From NCBI GenBank assembly GCA_014651175.1, contig BMWJ01000014.1, forward strand, positions 62,001 to 126,000: a stretch of 64,000 nt of DNA. Direction: 5' to 3'. Positions 8,646-17,243 of this stretch are shown here, one piece after another (the first letter of the stretch is position 1; each line of letters begins with the position of its first letter). This DNA is from Streptomyces clavifer. GTDB taxonomy: Bacteria > Actinomycetota > Actinomycetes > Streptomycetales > Streptomycetaceae. Both the position numbers and the translations under genes were made by a program. The notes under the pieces were generated by a model. The model had not been told where the DNA came from. It made no database searches and saw only the letters and a program-made list of their open reading frames with translations.

Positions 8646-10526
8646 ATGTCCGATCAACCGTCCGGGGCGAACAGCCGGCCGGAGACGCCACCGCCGTCCG
8701 AGGACGCCACAGGGTCCGACGGTGCCCTGAAGGCGAGGGACGCCGGGAAGTCCGGGGCCGCCGTTCCTCCGGAGGATGCCGTGAGGTCCGCGTCAGGGGC
8801 CGGGCACGACACCGCCTCCGATGCGCCGGGCGGGGAGGGGACAGCTGCTGCTCAGGAGTCCGGCCAGGAGGGGACCGCAGCTCAGGAGTCCGTCAGGGCG
8901 CCAGCGGCGGTCCCGCCCCAGAACACGGGCCCGTACGTGCCGGTGGTGCCCGCGTATCTTCAGGCACCACCGCCACCGGCCGACCCGTGGCGGCGCCGGG
9001 CGCAGGAACAGAAGTCCAGTGCTCTGTCCCGGCTGAGACCCTCGGTGCCGCCCCCGATCAGGGCCGCCACACTCTGGGCCGTCCTCGCCACCGCGCTGCT
9101 CAGCGCTCTGCTGCTCGGTGACGGCCTGGGCCCGAACCTGCTGATGGTCGCGGCGCCCGCGGCCCTGGCGGCCTTCTTCGCCGCGCAGGCTGCGGGCCGC
9201 AGGCTTCGGCCCTGGACCGCTGTCTGGGCGGTCGGCGGCCTGGCACTCCTGGCCGTCCCGGCGCTCCGGGACGCGGGATGGCCGACGTTCCTCGCCGTGG
9301 TGTCCGCCCTGGCCCTCGGATCGCTCGCGCTGCACGGCAGCCGGACCTGGCCGGGGGTGCTGCTCGGATCGGCGGGGCTGTTCACATCGGTCGCGGCCGG
9401 ATTGCGCTGGGGCTGGCGGGGTGTGCGCGACCGTGCGGACGATTCCGGGGGCCGTGTGCGCACCGCGGTGCGCAGCACCGTGGTGGCCCTCGTACTGCTC
9501 GGCGTGTTCGGCGCGCTCTTCGCCAGCGCCGATGCCGCGTTCGCCGACCTCCTGGGCAGCCTCACCCCCGACGTGTCGGTAGGCGACAGTCCATGGCGGG
9601 TGTTCCTCTTCGTGCTCGGTCTCGCAGGCGCACTGGCCACGGCGTACAGCGCTGCCGCGCCGGTGCGCTGGGACAGCATCACCGTCCGGCCCGGACCGGC
9701 CCGGAGCCGGGTGGAGTGGGCACTCCCCCTGATCGTGCTCAACCTGCTCTTCGCGGCATTCATCACCCTCCAGCTCGCTGTGCTGCTCGGCGGTTACGAC
9801 AAGGTCCTGGACGAGACCGGGCTCACCCCCGCCGCGTACGCACGCCAGGGCTTCTGGCAACTGCTCTGGGCGACCGTCCTGACCCTGCTCGTCATCGCAC
9901 TCGCCCTGCGCTGGGCCCCCCGCAGCGGACCGCGCGACCGTACGCTCGTCCGGGGCGTACTCGGCGTCCTGTGCGTGCTCACGCTCGTCGTCGTGGCCTC
10001 CGCGCTGCGTCGCATGGACCTGTACGTGGACGCCTTCGGCCTGACCAGGCTGCGGATCTCCGTGGCCGCGGTGGAGCTCTGGCTCGGCGTCGTGCTCGTC
10101 CTCATCCTCGCGGCGGGTGTCTTCGGCGCGAAGCTGCTGCCGCGCGCCGTCGCGGTGAGCGCGGCCGCCGGTGTTCTCGCGTTCGGGCTGATCTCGCCCG
10201 ACGGACTGATCGCGGAACAGAGCGTCCAGCGGTACCGCTCCGACAAGACGATCGACGTCCTGTACCTCCGCGATCTCTCGGCAGACGCCGTACCGGCGTT
10301 GGACACACTGCCCGAGCCGCTGCGGTCCTGTGCGCTGGAGAGGATCCAGCGCGACCTGGAGACCTCGGACACCCCGTGGTACGCCTCCAGCTGGGGCGAA
10401 GCCAGAGCACGGGACATCCTGAAGGATCATGCCGCCGAGGGCCGTGGGAGCGAGTGCTACGAGCTCGGCGGGCACGACAGTGAGCGGGAGGGGTACGAGG
10501 AGGAGGACTCCTACGACCCGTACTGA
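8646..10526 (+). CDS. DUF4173/DUF4153-like integral membrane protein
   Basis: A 626-residue protein of unknown function. Roughly residues 1-130 are an acidic, low-complexity cytoplasmic segment rich in Ala, Gly, Pro and Glu. About 12 hydrophobic segments follow, for example WAVLATALLSALLLG and LPLIVLNLLFAAFITLQL. The segment YARQGFWQLLWATVLTLLVI is the recognisable DUF4173 signature. The tail, roughly the last 110 residues, is soluble and very acidic (EREGYEEEDSYDPY). ATG 8646 was chosen for the strong GGGGGAGGGG upstream; a longer in-frame reading from 8421 has poor composition. It follows the glycohydrolase gene by 300 bp and is probably separately transcribed. Confidence 0.85.
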   Translation: MSDQPSGANSRPETPPPSEDATGSDGALKARDAGKSGAAVPPEDAVRSASGAGHDTASDAPGGEGTAAAQESGQEGTAAQESVRAPAAVPPQNTGPYVPVVPAYLQAPPPPADPWRRRAQEQKSSALSRLRPSVPPPIRAATLWAVLATALLSALLLGDGLGPNLLMVAAPAALAAFFAAQAAGRRLRPWTAVWAVGGLALLAVPALRDAGWPTFLAVVSALALGSLALHGSRTWPGVLLGSAGLFTSVAAGLRWGWRGVRDRADDSGGRVRTAVRSTVVALVLLGVFGALFASADAAFADLLGSLTPDVSVGDSPWRVFLFVLGLAGALATAYSAAAPVRWDSITVRPGPARSRVEWALPLIVLNLLFAAFITLQLAVLLGGYDKVLDETGLTPAAYARQGFWQLLWATVLTLLVIALALRWAPRSGPRDRTLVRGVLGVLCVLTLVVVASALRRMDLYVDAFGLTRLRISVAAVELWLGVVLVLILAAGVFGAKLLPRAVAVSAAAGVLAFGLISPDGLIAEQSVQRYRSDKTIDVLYLRDLSADAVPALDTLPEPLRSCALERIQRDLETSDTPWYASSWGEARARDILKDHAAEGRGSECYELGGHDSEREGYEEEDSYDPY

Positions 10527-10974
10527 TCCGATCCGGATCCGCTGTTCCGATGTGGATGGCATGGTGCGGGCCCCGGAGACTCCGGAGCGGCGGACCGCAG
10601 TGCTGCCCGGTCGCCGCCCGCGACGGGGACGGCGGCCGGAGCGCGCCGGGCCCGCCGCGGCGGATCTCCGGCTCGGCGCGTCCCGTTCGCTCCCGCGCCC
10701 GTGAGCGCCGGCGCCGCCGCCCGCCCGGTGGTCACCACGACCGGGCAGGGTGGTCACCGTCACCTCGACGCGCCCCGCTTCTCGCGTGTGACGGGTGGCT
10801 GCGCGGCTCCTGTTTCCGGCCGTGAAGCCCCGGCGCCGCCGCTCGTGCGGCTTTCTGCGGCCGCCCCGGACACCGGTTCCGCCGTGTTCCGCGCACGGCC
10901 GGACGCGTGCAGTCGTCCCGACCGGTGCCCCGGGGTGTTCTTGGCGGGGGCATCGGCGTAACCTGGCAGGCGCC
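10527..10974. other. 450-bp intergenic stretch upstream of rnhB
   Basis: No gene recognised; the open frames are arginine-rich and unsupported. TAACCT at 10959-10964, ten bases before the rnhB ATG, is a plausible -10 element. The first 20 bp hold a GATCC-rich run. Confidence 0.4.
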
Positions 10975-11685
10975 ATGCCGTACGAACCACCCACGCACAC
11001 CGTCGAGCGCTCACTGCGCGCTACCTCTGGTGCCAGGACCGTCGCCGGTGTCGATGAGGTCGGACGCGGAGCGTGGGCCGGCCCCGTCACCGTGTGCGCG
11101 GCCGTCACCGGCCTCCGCAGACCACCCGAGGGCCTCACCGACTCCAAACTGATCAGTCCCAAGCGGCGTGCGGAACTCGCACCGCTGCTCGAGGGCTGGG
11201 TCACGGCCTACGGGCTGGGGCACGCCTCACCAGGGGAGATCGACGACCTCGGCATGACTGCCGCACTCCGGCTCGCAGCGGTCAGGGCCCTCGAGGCGCT
11301 ACCCGTGCGGCCGGACGCCGTGATCCTCGACGGCAAGCACGACTACCTCGGCTCTCCCTGGAACGTCCGTACCGTGATCAAGGGCGACCAGTCCTGTATC
11401 TCCGTCGCCGCGGCCTCAGTGATCGCCAAGGTGCGACGGGACACGATGATGGCCGAACTGGGCGCGGACTCAGGGCAGTACGCAGACTTCGCCTTCGGCG
11501 CGAACGCGGGATATCCGTCCCCGGTACACCGGGCCGCGTTGGAGGAGCGGGGACCTACACCTCATCATCGCCTCAGCTGGGCCTATCTCGACGCGCTGCC
11601 GCGATGGCAGCACTTGAAGAAGGTCCGCTTCTCCGCCGAGGCGGCCGCACTGGAAAGCGGGGGCCAGCTCGGCTTCGACTTCTGA
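10975..11685 (+). CDS. rnhB: Ribonuclease HII
   Basis: Cleaves the RNA strand of RNA-DNA hybrids and starts removal of single ribonucleotides from DNA. The 236-residue protein has the type II signature [14 protein letters not shown] near residue 23 with catalytic Asp-Glu, followed by [22 protein letters not shown] with the third catalytic aspartate, [17 protein letters not shown] and the terminal HHRLSW. All key residues are present. Start [11 protein letters not shown] is typical of Streptomyces RNase HII. The next gene follows 42 bp downstream. Confidence 0.96.
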   Translation: MPYEPPTHTVERSLRATSGARTVAGVDEVGRGAWAGPVTVCAAVTGLRRPPEGLTDSKLISPKRRAELAPLLEGWVTAYGLGHASPGEIDDLGMTAALRLAAVRALEALPVRPDAVILDGKHDYLGSPWNVRTVIKGDQSCISVAAASVIAKVRRDTMMAELGADSGQYADFAFGANAGYPSPVHRAALEERGPTPHHRLSWAYLDALPRWQHLKKVRFSAEAAALESGGQLGFDF

Positions 11686-11727
11686 CCACACAGACGTATC
11701 ACCGGCGCGCAGCGCCGACGACTTTCG

Positions 11728-12375
11728 ATGGACGAACCACTCGTGCCTCTTATCCCCGAGGAGCCTCAGATTCCCGAGAGCGCCCAGGGTCCCCGCGTGA
11801 CACCGGCCGCCGGCCGCACCGCGTCGACCCCCCGCCCCGTACCCGGTCCGCGTTCAGCGGCCACGCCGCGTCCCGGACATCCGGGTCCCCGCCCCGCGCG
11901 GCCCGCGCCTCCGGCGCCGCGCCCCACACCGGTCTCTCCCACTGCGGCGCGCCCTGCCGTGCGCGAGCAGCCGGAGGATCGTTCCGCTGTGCAGCTTCAA
12001 CTGGTTCCCGCCCCGGTGGGCGGTTCGCTCGCCGCAGCGGACGAAGCCGTCGACCTGTTGCTCGACTCGGGCCGCGCACCCGGTGACATCCTGGTGCTGA
12101 CGACGCACGAGCAGCACCCCTGGGCGGCACACGAACTCTCCTTCGGGGAAGCCGCGTACTGGGCCCAGCACGACGTCGGTGACGACGTCTTCTTCGCGCA
12201 CGCCGCGAAGCTCGACCGCTGTACGTCCCGTTCCGTGGTCGTCGTCGCGGTGAACGGCGACGTCGACGACGCCACCGCACGTGCGCTGGCCGCCGCTCGC
12301 GAGCGTGCCGGTGCGCTGCTGATCGTGTGCGGAGACCCGCAGAAGATCAACCCTGTGTTCGGCGCCGTCGCCTGA
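11728..12375 (+). CDS. Hypothetical protein, possible remnant of an SF1 (UvrD-like) helicase C-terminus
   Basis: 215 residues. The first 80 or so are proline/arginine/alanine-rich and probably disordered. The rest (from about AVQLQLVP) has a pattern like the last part of UvrD/Rep-type helicases: APGDILVLTTHEQHP, then AKLDRCTSRSVVVVAVNG where those enzymes have a FKGLE-VVVLA strand, then ALAAARERAGALLIVCGDP where they have YVGLSRARxxLxVVG. There is no Walker A or DEAD-type box, so it cannot be a helicase itself. The resemblance is my reading and is not confirmed. It lies immediately downstream of rnhB, with a terminator after it. Confidence 0.62.
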   Translation: MDEPLVPLIPEEPQIPESAQGPRVTPAAGRTASTPRPVPGPRSAATPRPGHPGPRPARPAPPAPRPTPVSPTAARPAVREQPEDRSAVQLQLVPAPVGGSLAAADEAVDLLLDSGRAPGDILVLTTHEQHPWAAHELSFGEAAYWAQHDVGDDVFFAHAAKLDRCTSRSVVVVAVNGDVDDATARALAAARERAGALLIVCGDPQKINPVFGAVA

Positions 12376-12384
12376 GCCGTACGT

Positions 12385-12426
12385 CCGTGGGTCCTGGCCG
12401 TCCGTGAGGACGGCCAGGACCCACGG
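12385..12426. terminator. Strong bidirectional terminator hairpin
   Basis: A perfect 19-bp stem (12385-12403 with 12408-12426) closed by a GTGA tetraloop lies between two converging genes. The right arm reads GGACGGCCAGGACCCACGG. Little T-run follows on the plus strand, which is common for actinobacterial terminators. Confidence 0.85.
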
Positions 12427-12432
12427 GCCGTT

Positions 12433-13074
12433 TCACCGGGCCGCGGTCCGGCGCAGCGCCTCCGCGGCCCCGCCGCCGGTGCGCAGCGGAACCGGGTCGT
12501 GATCGGCGAAGGCGTCGGCCAGGGCGGCCGGTTCGGACAGGGAACTGGGCCTGCGGCCGCCCCTGCCCTCGCCGAGGACCTGCCAGCCCCCCCGGGTCAG
12601 GGTGATGTACGCCCCGCAGCGGAGGCCGTGGAGCGTGCAGGCATCCCGCAGTCCCCACATCCACGCCCCGTCCTCCTCCGTCCATCGCTCGTCTCCCTCA
12701 CGGCAGTAGAGCAGGACCGCCGTGCGCACGGGGGTGCGGCGGCGCAGGTCGTGCGGAACGACGCGGCGCAGATGGGCCAGCAAGGAGTTGCGGAACTCCC
12801 AGCCGTCGGCGGCCACGTTGGTCCGCCGGGCGAACGAGGCGCTGGCGGTGAGCCGTTCCTCGTGGTCGAGGACGGCTACGACGGCAGTGGTCGGGGTCGG
12901 TCTGTGTCGTGCGTGCAGGCCGCTGACGACCTCACGCGGACTGCCCAGCAGAGGTATGCCGGCCGCCGCCCACTCGGCCGGTTCGAGCATCCGGGCAAGG
13001 TTGTTGACGGAGCCCGCGGATACCGGGGACGCCGACAGTGAAGTGGCTGCGGACGGAGCGAATCCGAAGGTCAC
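12433..13074 (-). CDS. Hypothetical protein with a possible degenerate RadC/JAB-like domain
   Basis: 213 residues, GTG start at 13074 with GGGAGGA just upstream. I do not recognise it by name. Its second half resembles the order of RadC-type JAB domains: a strand-like TAVVAVLDHEERL, TAVLLYCREGDERWTEEDGAWM, then a helix and a final strand (LRDACTLHGLRCGAYITLTRGGW). In RadC the corresponding segment carries the metal-binding HxHPSG; here the histidines are missing. If the match is right this is a non-catalytic relative. It appears to end an operon with recQ and a 68-codon ORF, which gives a DNA-repair context. Confidence 0.6.
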   Translation of the reverse strand: MTFGFAPSAATSLSASPVSAGSVNNLARMLEPAEWAAAGIPLLGSPREVVSGLHARHRPTPTTAVVAVLDHEERLTASASFARRTNVAADGWEFRNSLLAHLRRVVPHDLRRRTPVRTAVLLYCREGDERWTEEDGAWMWGLRDACTLHGLRCGAYITLTRGGWQVLGEGRGGRRPSSLSEPAALADAFADHDPVPLRTGGGAAEALRRTAAR

Positions 13075-13087
13075 GGTCCTCCCTTCG

Positions 13088-13294
13088 CTACGCGCCCACG
13101 GTGCGGGCAGGGTCGAGTGAGGGCGCGCCGCGGCACAGCCCTTCCGGGCCCGCGAAGGGACGGTGCGGGGAGCGAGTCCAATTCTTCCTGTCGTACCGGC
13201 GGGCGGCAACGAGCAATTGGTGCGGCTGACGGGTATCGGACGGAATGACACAGATATCCCTGCCCGTTCGGTGCCAGGACGAAGCCATCGTCAT
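13088..13294 (-). CDS. Possible 68-residue protein translationally coupled to recQ
   Basis: An open frame of 68 codons whose ATG overlaps the TGA stop of recQ in an ATGA arrangement and whose stop lies 13 bp before the GTG of the next gene. That spacing is what an operon gene would show. The product starts [20 protein letters not shown] and is basic ([17 protein letters not shown]) with two cysteines; no family recognised. Against it: G/C at third positions looks lower than in neighbouring genes, and the overlapping open frames are unavoidable in such DNA. A weak call. Confidence 0.35.
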   Translation of the reverse strand: MTMASSWHRTGRDICVIPSDTRQPHQLLVAARRYDRKNWTRSPHRPFAGPEGLCRGAPSLDPARTVGA

Positions 13295-15462
13295 GCCTGG
13301 ACTGCGAGGACCAGCGGAAACACACCCTCGGCACCCGCCCGGCGCAGGAGCCGCGCCGCGACGGCGAGTGTCCAGCCGGTGTCGGAGAGATCGTCGACGA
13401 GGAGGACGGGGCCGGCCGCCGATGCGAGCGCCTCGGCCAGTGGGGGGTCCACGACCAGAGCCTCGTGCAGGGCCCTCACCCGCTGGGCGCTGTTGGTCTG
13501 CGAGAAGCGGAGGTCCTCGGTCCCGGGTGCGTAGGAGACGGTCCCCAGCAGGGGCATCCGGCCGACCTCGGCGATACCGCTGCCCAAGGAGTGGACCAGC
13601 TGCGGCCTGCGGCGGGAGGCCACCGTCACGACACCGACGGGCCGGGGCACCGCGTCCGGAGCGCCGGAGGCCCAACCGCCCGGTCCCTTCGCCCAGTCGG
13701 TGACGACCGTGACCACCGCGCTCGCCACGTCGTCGGGAACGGGGGCGTCCGGGGCCTCGGCTGCCAGCATCGGCCGGAGCCGGTTGCCCCAGCCGATGTC
13801 GGAAAGCCGCCCGAGCGCACGGCCTGGGAATGACAGCTCGCCCGCAGGGATGCGGCCCTTGAGGTCCACTCCCACCGCGGCCAGGCCGGTGGGCCACATC
13901 TTCCGGGGTTCCACCTCCACCCCGGGGCGGCCGAGCTCCCCCCGCGCGCCGTCGAGAGCCGCGGTGCTGACCTTGTCGTCGAACCGTGCACCCGCGCAGT
14001 TGTCACAGCGGCCGCACGCCGCGGCCTCCTCGTCGTCCAGCTGACGCCTGAGGAACTCCATGCGGCAGCCGGTCCCCGAGGCGTAGTCCCGCATGGCCTG
14101 CTGCTCGGCGGCGCGCTGTCGGGCGACCCAGGCGTAGCGCTCGGCGTCGTAGACCCAGGGCTCGCCCGTCGAGATCCAGCCGCCCTTCACCCGCTTCACC
14201 GCGCCGTCGACGTCCAGGACCTTGAGCATCGTCTCGAGACGGGTGCGCCGCAGGTCGACCAGGGGCTCCATCGCCGGCAGCGAGAGGGGCCGGCCCGCCT
14301 GGGCGAGGACGTCCAGGGTGCGCCGCACCTGCTCCTCGGGAGGGAAGGCGACCGAGGCGAAGTACTGCCAGATGGCCTCGTCCTCCTTGCCGGGCAGCAA
14401 CAGGACTTCGGCGTGTTCGACCCCACGTCCCGCACGTCCGACCTGCTGGTAGTAGGCGATGGGGGAGGACGGTGATCCGAGATGGACGACGAACCCTAGG
14501 TCGGGCTTGTCGAAACCCATGCCCAGCGCCGATGTGGCCACCAGCGCCTTGACCTTGTTGGCCAGCAGATCGTCCTCGGCCTGCTGCCGGTCGGCGTTCT
14601 CGGTGCGGCCGGTGTACGACGTCACCGGGTGCCCGCACTGGCGCAGGTACGAAGTGACTTCCTCGGCGGCCGCGACGGTGAGCGTGTAGATGATCCCGGA
14701 CCCCGGAAGCTCGCCGAGGTGGTCGCCCAGCCAGGCCAGGCGGTGTGCGGCATTGGGCAGTTGCAGGACTCCGAGACTGAGGCTCTCGCGGTCCAGGGGG
14801 CCGCGCAGCACCAGCGCGTCCGTGCCCGCGCCGGTGCCGAGCTGTTCCGCGACGTCCGCGGTCACGCGCGCATTGGCTGTCGCCGTCGTGGCGAGGACCG
14901 GGACGCCCGAAGGGAGATCGGCGAGCATGGTCCGCAGCCGTCGGTAGTCCGGCCGGAAGTCGTGACCCCAGTCGGAGATGCAGTGGGCCTCGTCGACCAC
15001 CAGCAGCCCGGTCGCCGCGGCGAGCTCCGGCAGGACCTGGTCGCGGAAGTCGGGGTTGTTGAGGCGCTCCGGGCTGACGAGCAGCACATCCACTTCCCCC
15101 GCGGCCACCTCCGCCCGGACGCTGTCCCATTCCTCGGTGTTGGAGGAGTTGATGGTGCGTGCGCTGATGCCGGCCCTGGCGGCCGCGGCCACCTGGTTGC
15201 GCATCAACGCGAGCAGGGGCGAGACGATCACTGTCGGGCCGCTTCCCTGCGCCCGCAGCAGAGAGGTCGCGACGAAATACACCGCTGACTTGCCCCAGCC
15301 CGTCCGCTGCACGACCAGGGCCCGGCGCTTGTCCGCGACCAGCGCCTCGATGGCCCGCCACTGGTCCTCACGCAGCCGGGCAGCGCCGGTCGTGTCCCCG
15401 ACGAGGCGGGTGAGTACGGAGTCGGCCGAGGCCCTGAGCTCTGCGCGGTCTGGGTTGGTCAT
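13291..15462 (-). CDS. recQ: RecQ-type ATP-dependent DNA helicase fused to a C-terminal phosphoribosyltransferase-like domain
   Basis: A 3'-5' superfamily 2 DNA helicase for repair and recombination. In the 723-residue protein the Walker A motif is RTGWGKSA (about residues 53-60), followed by [22 protein letters not shown], the C-terminal helicase motifs [12 protein letters not shown] and QQVGRAGR, and the RecQ zinc site (CRMEFLRR and CGRCDNC). There is no HRDC domain. Instead the last 200 residues end in [14 protein letters not shown], which has the form of a PRPP-binding loop of type I phosphoribosyltransferases. ATG 15462 has GGGGG just upstream. It is divergent from the DUF4192 gene across a region with paired DnaA-box-like sites. 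Confidence 0.93.
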   Translation of the reverse strand: MTNPDRAELRASADSVLTRLVGDTTGAARLREDQWRAIEALVADKRRALVVQRTGWGKSAVYFVATSLLRAQGSGPTVIVSPLLALMRNQVAAAARAGISARTINSSNTEEWDSVRAEVAAGEVDVLLVSPERLNNPDFRDQVLPELAAATGLLVVDEAHCISDWGHDFRPDYRRLRTMLADLPSGVPVLATTATANARVTADVAEQLGTGAGTDALVLRGPLDRESLSLGVLQLPNAAHRLAWLGDHLGELPGSGIIYTLTVAAAEEVTSYLRQCGHPVTSYTGRTENADRQQAEDDLLANKVKALVATSALGMGFDKPDLGFVVHLGSPSSPIAYYQQVGRAGRGVEHAEVLLLPGKEDEAIWQYFASVAFPPEEQVRRTLDVLAQAGRPLSLPAMEPLVDLRRTRLETMLKVLDVDGAVKRVKGGWISTGEPWVYDAERYAWVARQRAAEQQAMRDYASGTGCRMEFLRRQLDDEEAAACGRCDNCAGARFDDKVSTAALDGARGELGRPGVEVEPRKMWPTGLAAVGVDLKGRIPAGELSFPGRALGRLSDIGWGNRLRPMLAAEAPDAPVPDDVASAVVTVVTDWAKGPGGWASGAPDAVPRPVGVVTVASRRRPQLVHSLGSGIAEVGRMPLLGTVSYAPGTEDLRFSQTNSAQRVRALHEALVVDPPLAEALASAAGPVLLVDDLSDTGWTLAVAARLLRRAGAEGVFPLVLAVQA

Positions 15463-15511
15463 GCCCCCATGCAACCCGATGCCTGTGACAAACCGCGAAC
15501 GACCGTCCGAG

Positions 15512-15535
15512 CCTGTGGATAACTTTATCCACAGG
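15512..15535. promoter_or_regulatory. Inverted pair of perfect DnaA-box 9-mers (TTATCCACA)
   Basis: TGTGGATAA (15514-15522) and TTATCCACA (15525-15533) face each other across two bases, with outer CC/GG pairs making an 11-bp-arm palindrome. It lies about 50 bp from recQ and about 40 bp from the divergent DUF4192 gene. Each half is identical to the E. coli consensus DnaA box; Streptomyces prefers TTGTCCACA at its origin. It could be a DnaA-controlled promoter site, an operator for another protein, or a hairpin. Confidence 0.6.
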
Positions 15536-15573
15536 GGTCGCGGAAATCGGCGGACCGGTGGGACGGTCATGCC

Positions 15574-16950
15574 ATGAACAAGCACCACGAATCCACCGAA
15601 CCGGCCGACGAGCAGCAGATCACTCTGCGCGGTCCCGCCGAGCTGGCCGACGCCCTTCCGTACCTGATGGGATTCCACCCGAACGACAGCGTGGTCATGG
15701 TGGCGCTCCATGGCGGTCAGGGGCGCTTCGGCGGCCGGCTCAGGATGGGCATCCCGCCATCGCCGACAGAATGGGCACCGGTCGCGAACCAGCTGGCGGA
15801 GTGCCTGATCTCAGGCAGTGAACGACGTGACACGCGTCCGGACGTGATCGTCGTCTTCCTCTGCCAGGATCCCGCCGAGGGGGAGAGCGGGCATCAGGCC
15901 ATGGAGCGGCTGAGGCCCCTGGCCCAGCGTCTGCGCACGGCCTGCGGGGCGCTCGACGTTCCCGTGCTCGAAGCCCTCTGCATCTCCGACGGCCGCTACT
16001 GGTCCTACTGCTGCCCCGACGAGCGCTGCTGCCCCATCGAGGGCAATCCGCTTGCGCTTCCGGGGACGACGGTGATGGCGGCGGCAGCCGCCTATGCCGG
16101 TATCCGGGTGCGTGGTTCCCTACGGGACATGGAAGCCCGGCTCAGGCCGTGGGGCTCCCCGGCGGGTGCGGAGCAGGAGAAGGCGCTGGACTCCGCGGGA
16201 GCCGTGCTGGTGTCCAGGATCCTCGACGCCGATGGACGGGGTGCGGTCGCGGGGGAGACGCTGGCCCTGGCGCGTGAGCTCATGGAACGTCTCGTGCGGG
16301 CGCCCGCGGCCACGACTGCGGACATCGACGACGATCGCCTCATCAGCTGCGACGAAGCCGCGGCACTCATTCTCGGTCTTCAGGACAGGGAGACCCGGGA
16401 CCGGGCCGCGGAGTGGATGGAGGGCCGCGAGGCGGAGGCGGCCCTACGGCTGTGGCGGGCGCTCGCCCGCCGCTGCGTGGGCCCGTACGTGGAGCACTCC
16501 GCGGCACCTCTCACTCTGGCCGGCTGGGTCTCCTGGTCCGCCGGCGACGAACCCGGTGCCAGGGTCGCGCTCGGGCTCGCTCTGCGGGCCGATCCCGACT
16601 ACACGTTCGCCCAGCTGTTGCATCAGGCGTGCAACGAGGGCATGGACCCGGAAACGCTGCGGCGCTGCCTCCGCGACGAACGCGGCCTGCGTGCCGGGCG
16701 CGACGGTGACGGCGCGGGCGCGAGTGTCAGCGGTACGACCGGACGGCACGAAGGGCGGCGTGCGGAACGGCGGCCGGGGCGGAGGCCCCCGCGCACACCG
16801 GCTGCGAAGCGGAAGAGGGCGACAGGGGCGGCGGCCGGCTCCGCAGGCCCCGGTTCGGCCGCGGCCCGTCCCCGGGCCGGCGGCCCGCGGTGCCGGAGCC
16901 GGGCGCCGGGACAGGGGGGAGGGCAGCGCGGGGCCAGGAGCGGCCGTTGA
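15574..16950 (+). CDS. DUF4192 domain-containing protein
   Basis: 458 residues. The DUF4192 domain occupies roughly residues 18-370 and shows the family pattern [50 protein letters not shown] and [19 protein letters not shown]. The function of this actinobacterial family is unknown. The C-terminal 85 residues are low complexity, very basic ([18 protein letters not shown]) and probably disordered. Start ATG 15574 matches the family length. The region before it is shared with recQ. Confidence 0.87.
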   Translation: MNKHHESTEPADEQQITLRGPAELADALPYLMGFHPNDSVVMVALHGGQGRFGGRLRMGIPPSPTEWAPVANQLAECLISGSERRDTRPDVIVVFLCQDPAEGESGHQAMERLRPLAQRLRTACGALDVPVLEALCISDGRYWSYCCPDERCCPIEGNPLALPGTTVMAAAAAYAGIRVRGSLRDMEARLRPWGSPAGAEQEKALDSAGAVLVSRILDADGRGAVAGETLALARELMERLVRAPAATTADIDDDRLISCDEAAALILGLQDRETRDRAAEWMEGREAEAALRLWRALARRCVGPYVEHSAAPLTLAGWVSWSAGDEPGARVALGLALRADPDYTFAQLLHQACNEGMDPETLRRCLRDERGLRAGRDGDGAGASVSGTTGRHEGRRAERRPGRRPPRTPAAKRKRATGAAAGSAGPGSAAARPRAGGPRCRSRAPGQGGGQRGARSGR

Positions 16951-17050
16951 CCGACCGCGCTCCACCGGGCCGCACGGGGGCGGTCGCGGCGGAGCGCGGC
17001 ATCGGACCTCATTCTGGCGCCTTGACTTCGCGAGGCCACGCCGTACCGAG

Positions 17051-17165
17051 GATCGCAGGGACAGGCGCCCCGGCTTCGCGAGGACAGGCGTACGGGCATC
17101 GCGAGCCACGCGCACCAGGCATCGCCGAGACTGCCGGACCGGCATCGCGAGCGGGGGCGGTATCG
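17051..17165. repeat. Degenerate 23-bp tandem repeat upstream of the Nudix gene
   Basis: Five copies of a unit with the core ATCGCGAG or TTCGCGAG recur at exact 23-bp steps (core starts at 17051, 17074, 17097, 17120, 17143); related cores also occur at 17026 and 17196, out of phase. Only the core and parts of the unit are conserved. It is not CRISPR-like, because the spacing is too short and there are no conserved long repeats. Function unknown. Confidence 0.65.
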
Positions 17166-17231
17166 GCACCGTGACGGCAGAGGCAGGCTCACCAACATCG
17201 CGAAGTGACTGTTTATCGTCAGGAAGACGAC

Positions 17232-17237
17232 TATGAT
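17232..17237 (+). promoter_or_regulatory. -10 element TATGAT with overlapping small inverted repeat
   Basis: TATGAT ends six bases before the ATG at 17244, which predicts a leaderless mRNA. Just upstream, TCGTC (17216-17220) and GACGA (17226-17230) form an inverted repeat between the -35 and -10 positions, a natural place for an operator. Autoregulation by the Nudix regulator is a guess. Confidence 0.5.
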
Positions 17238-17243
17238 TTCGGC

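Noticed and set aside
13071-13334. Alternative minus-strand frame across the recQ-downstream gap
   Set aside because: It competes with the 68-codon frame at 13088-13294 but lacks the coupled ATGA start and has less G/C at third positions.
17026-17205. Repeats before the Nudix gene as a CRISPR array
   Set aside because: The unit is only 23 bp in total with an 8-bp conserved core, there are no distinct spacers and no cas genes.
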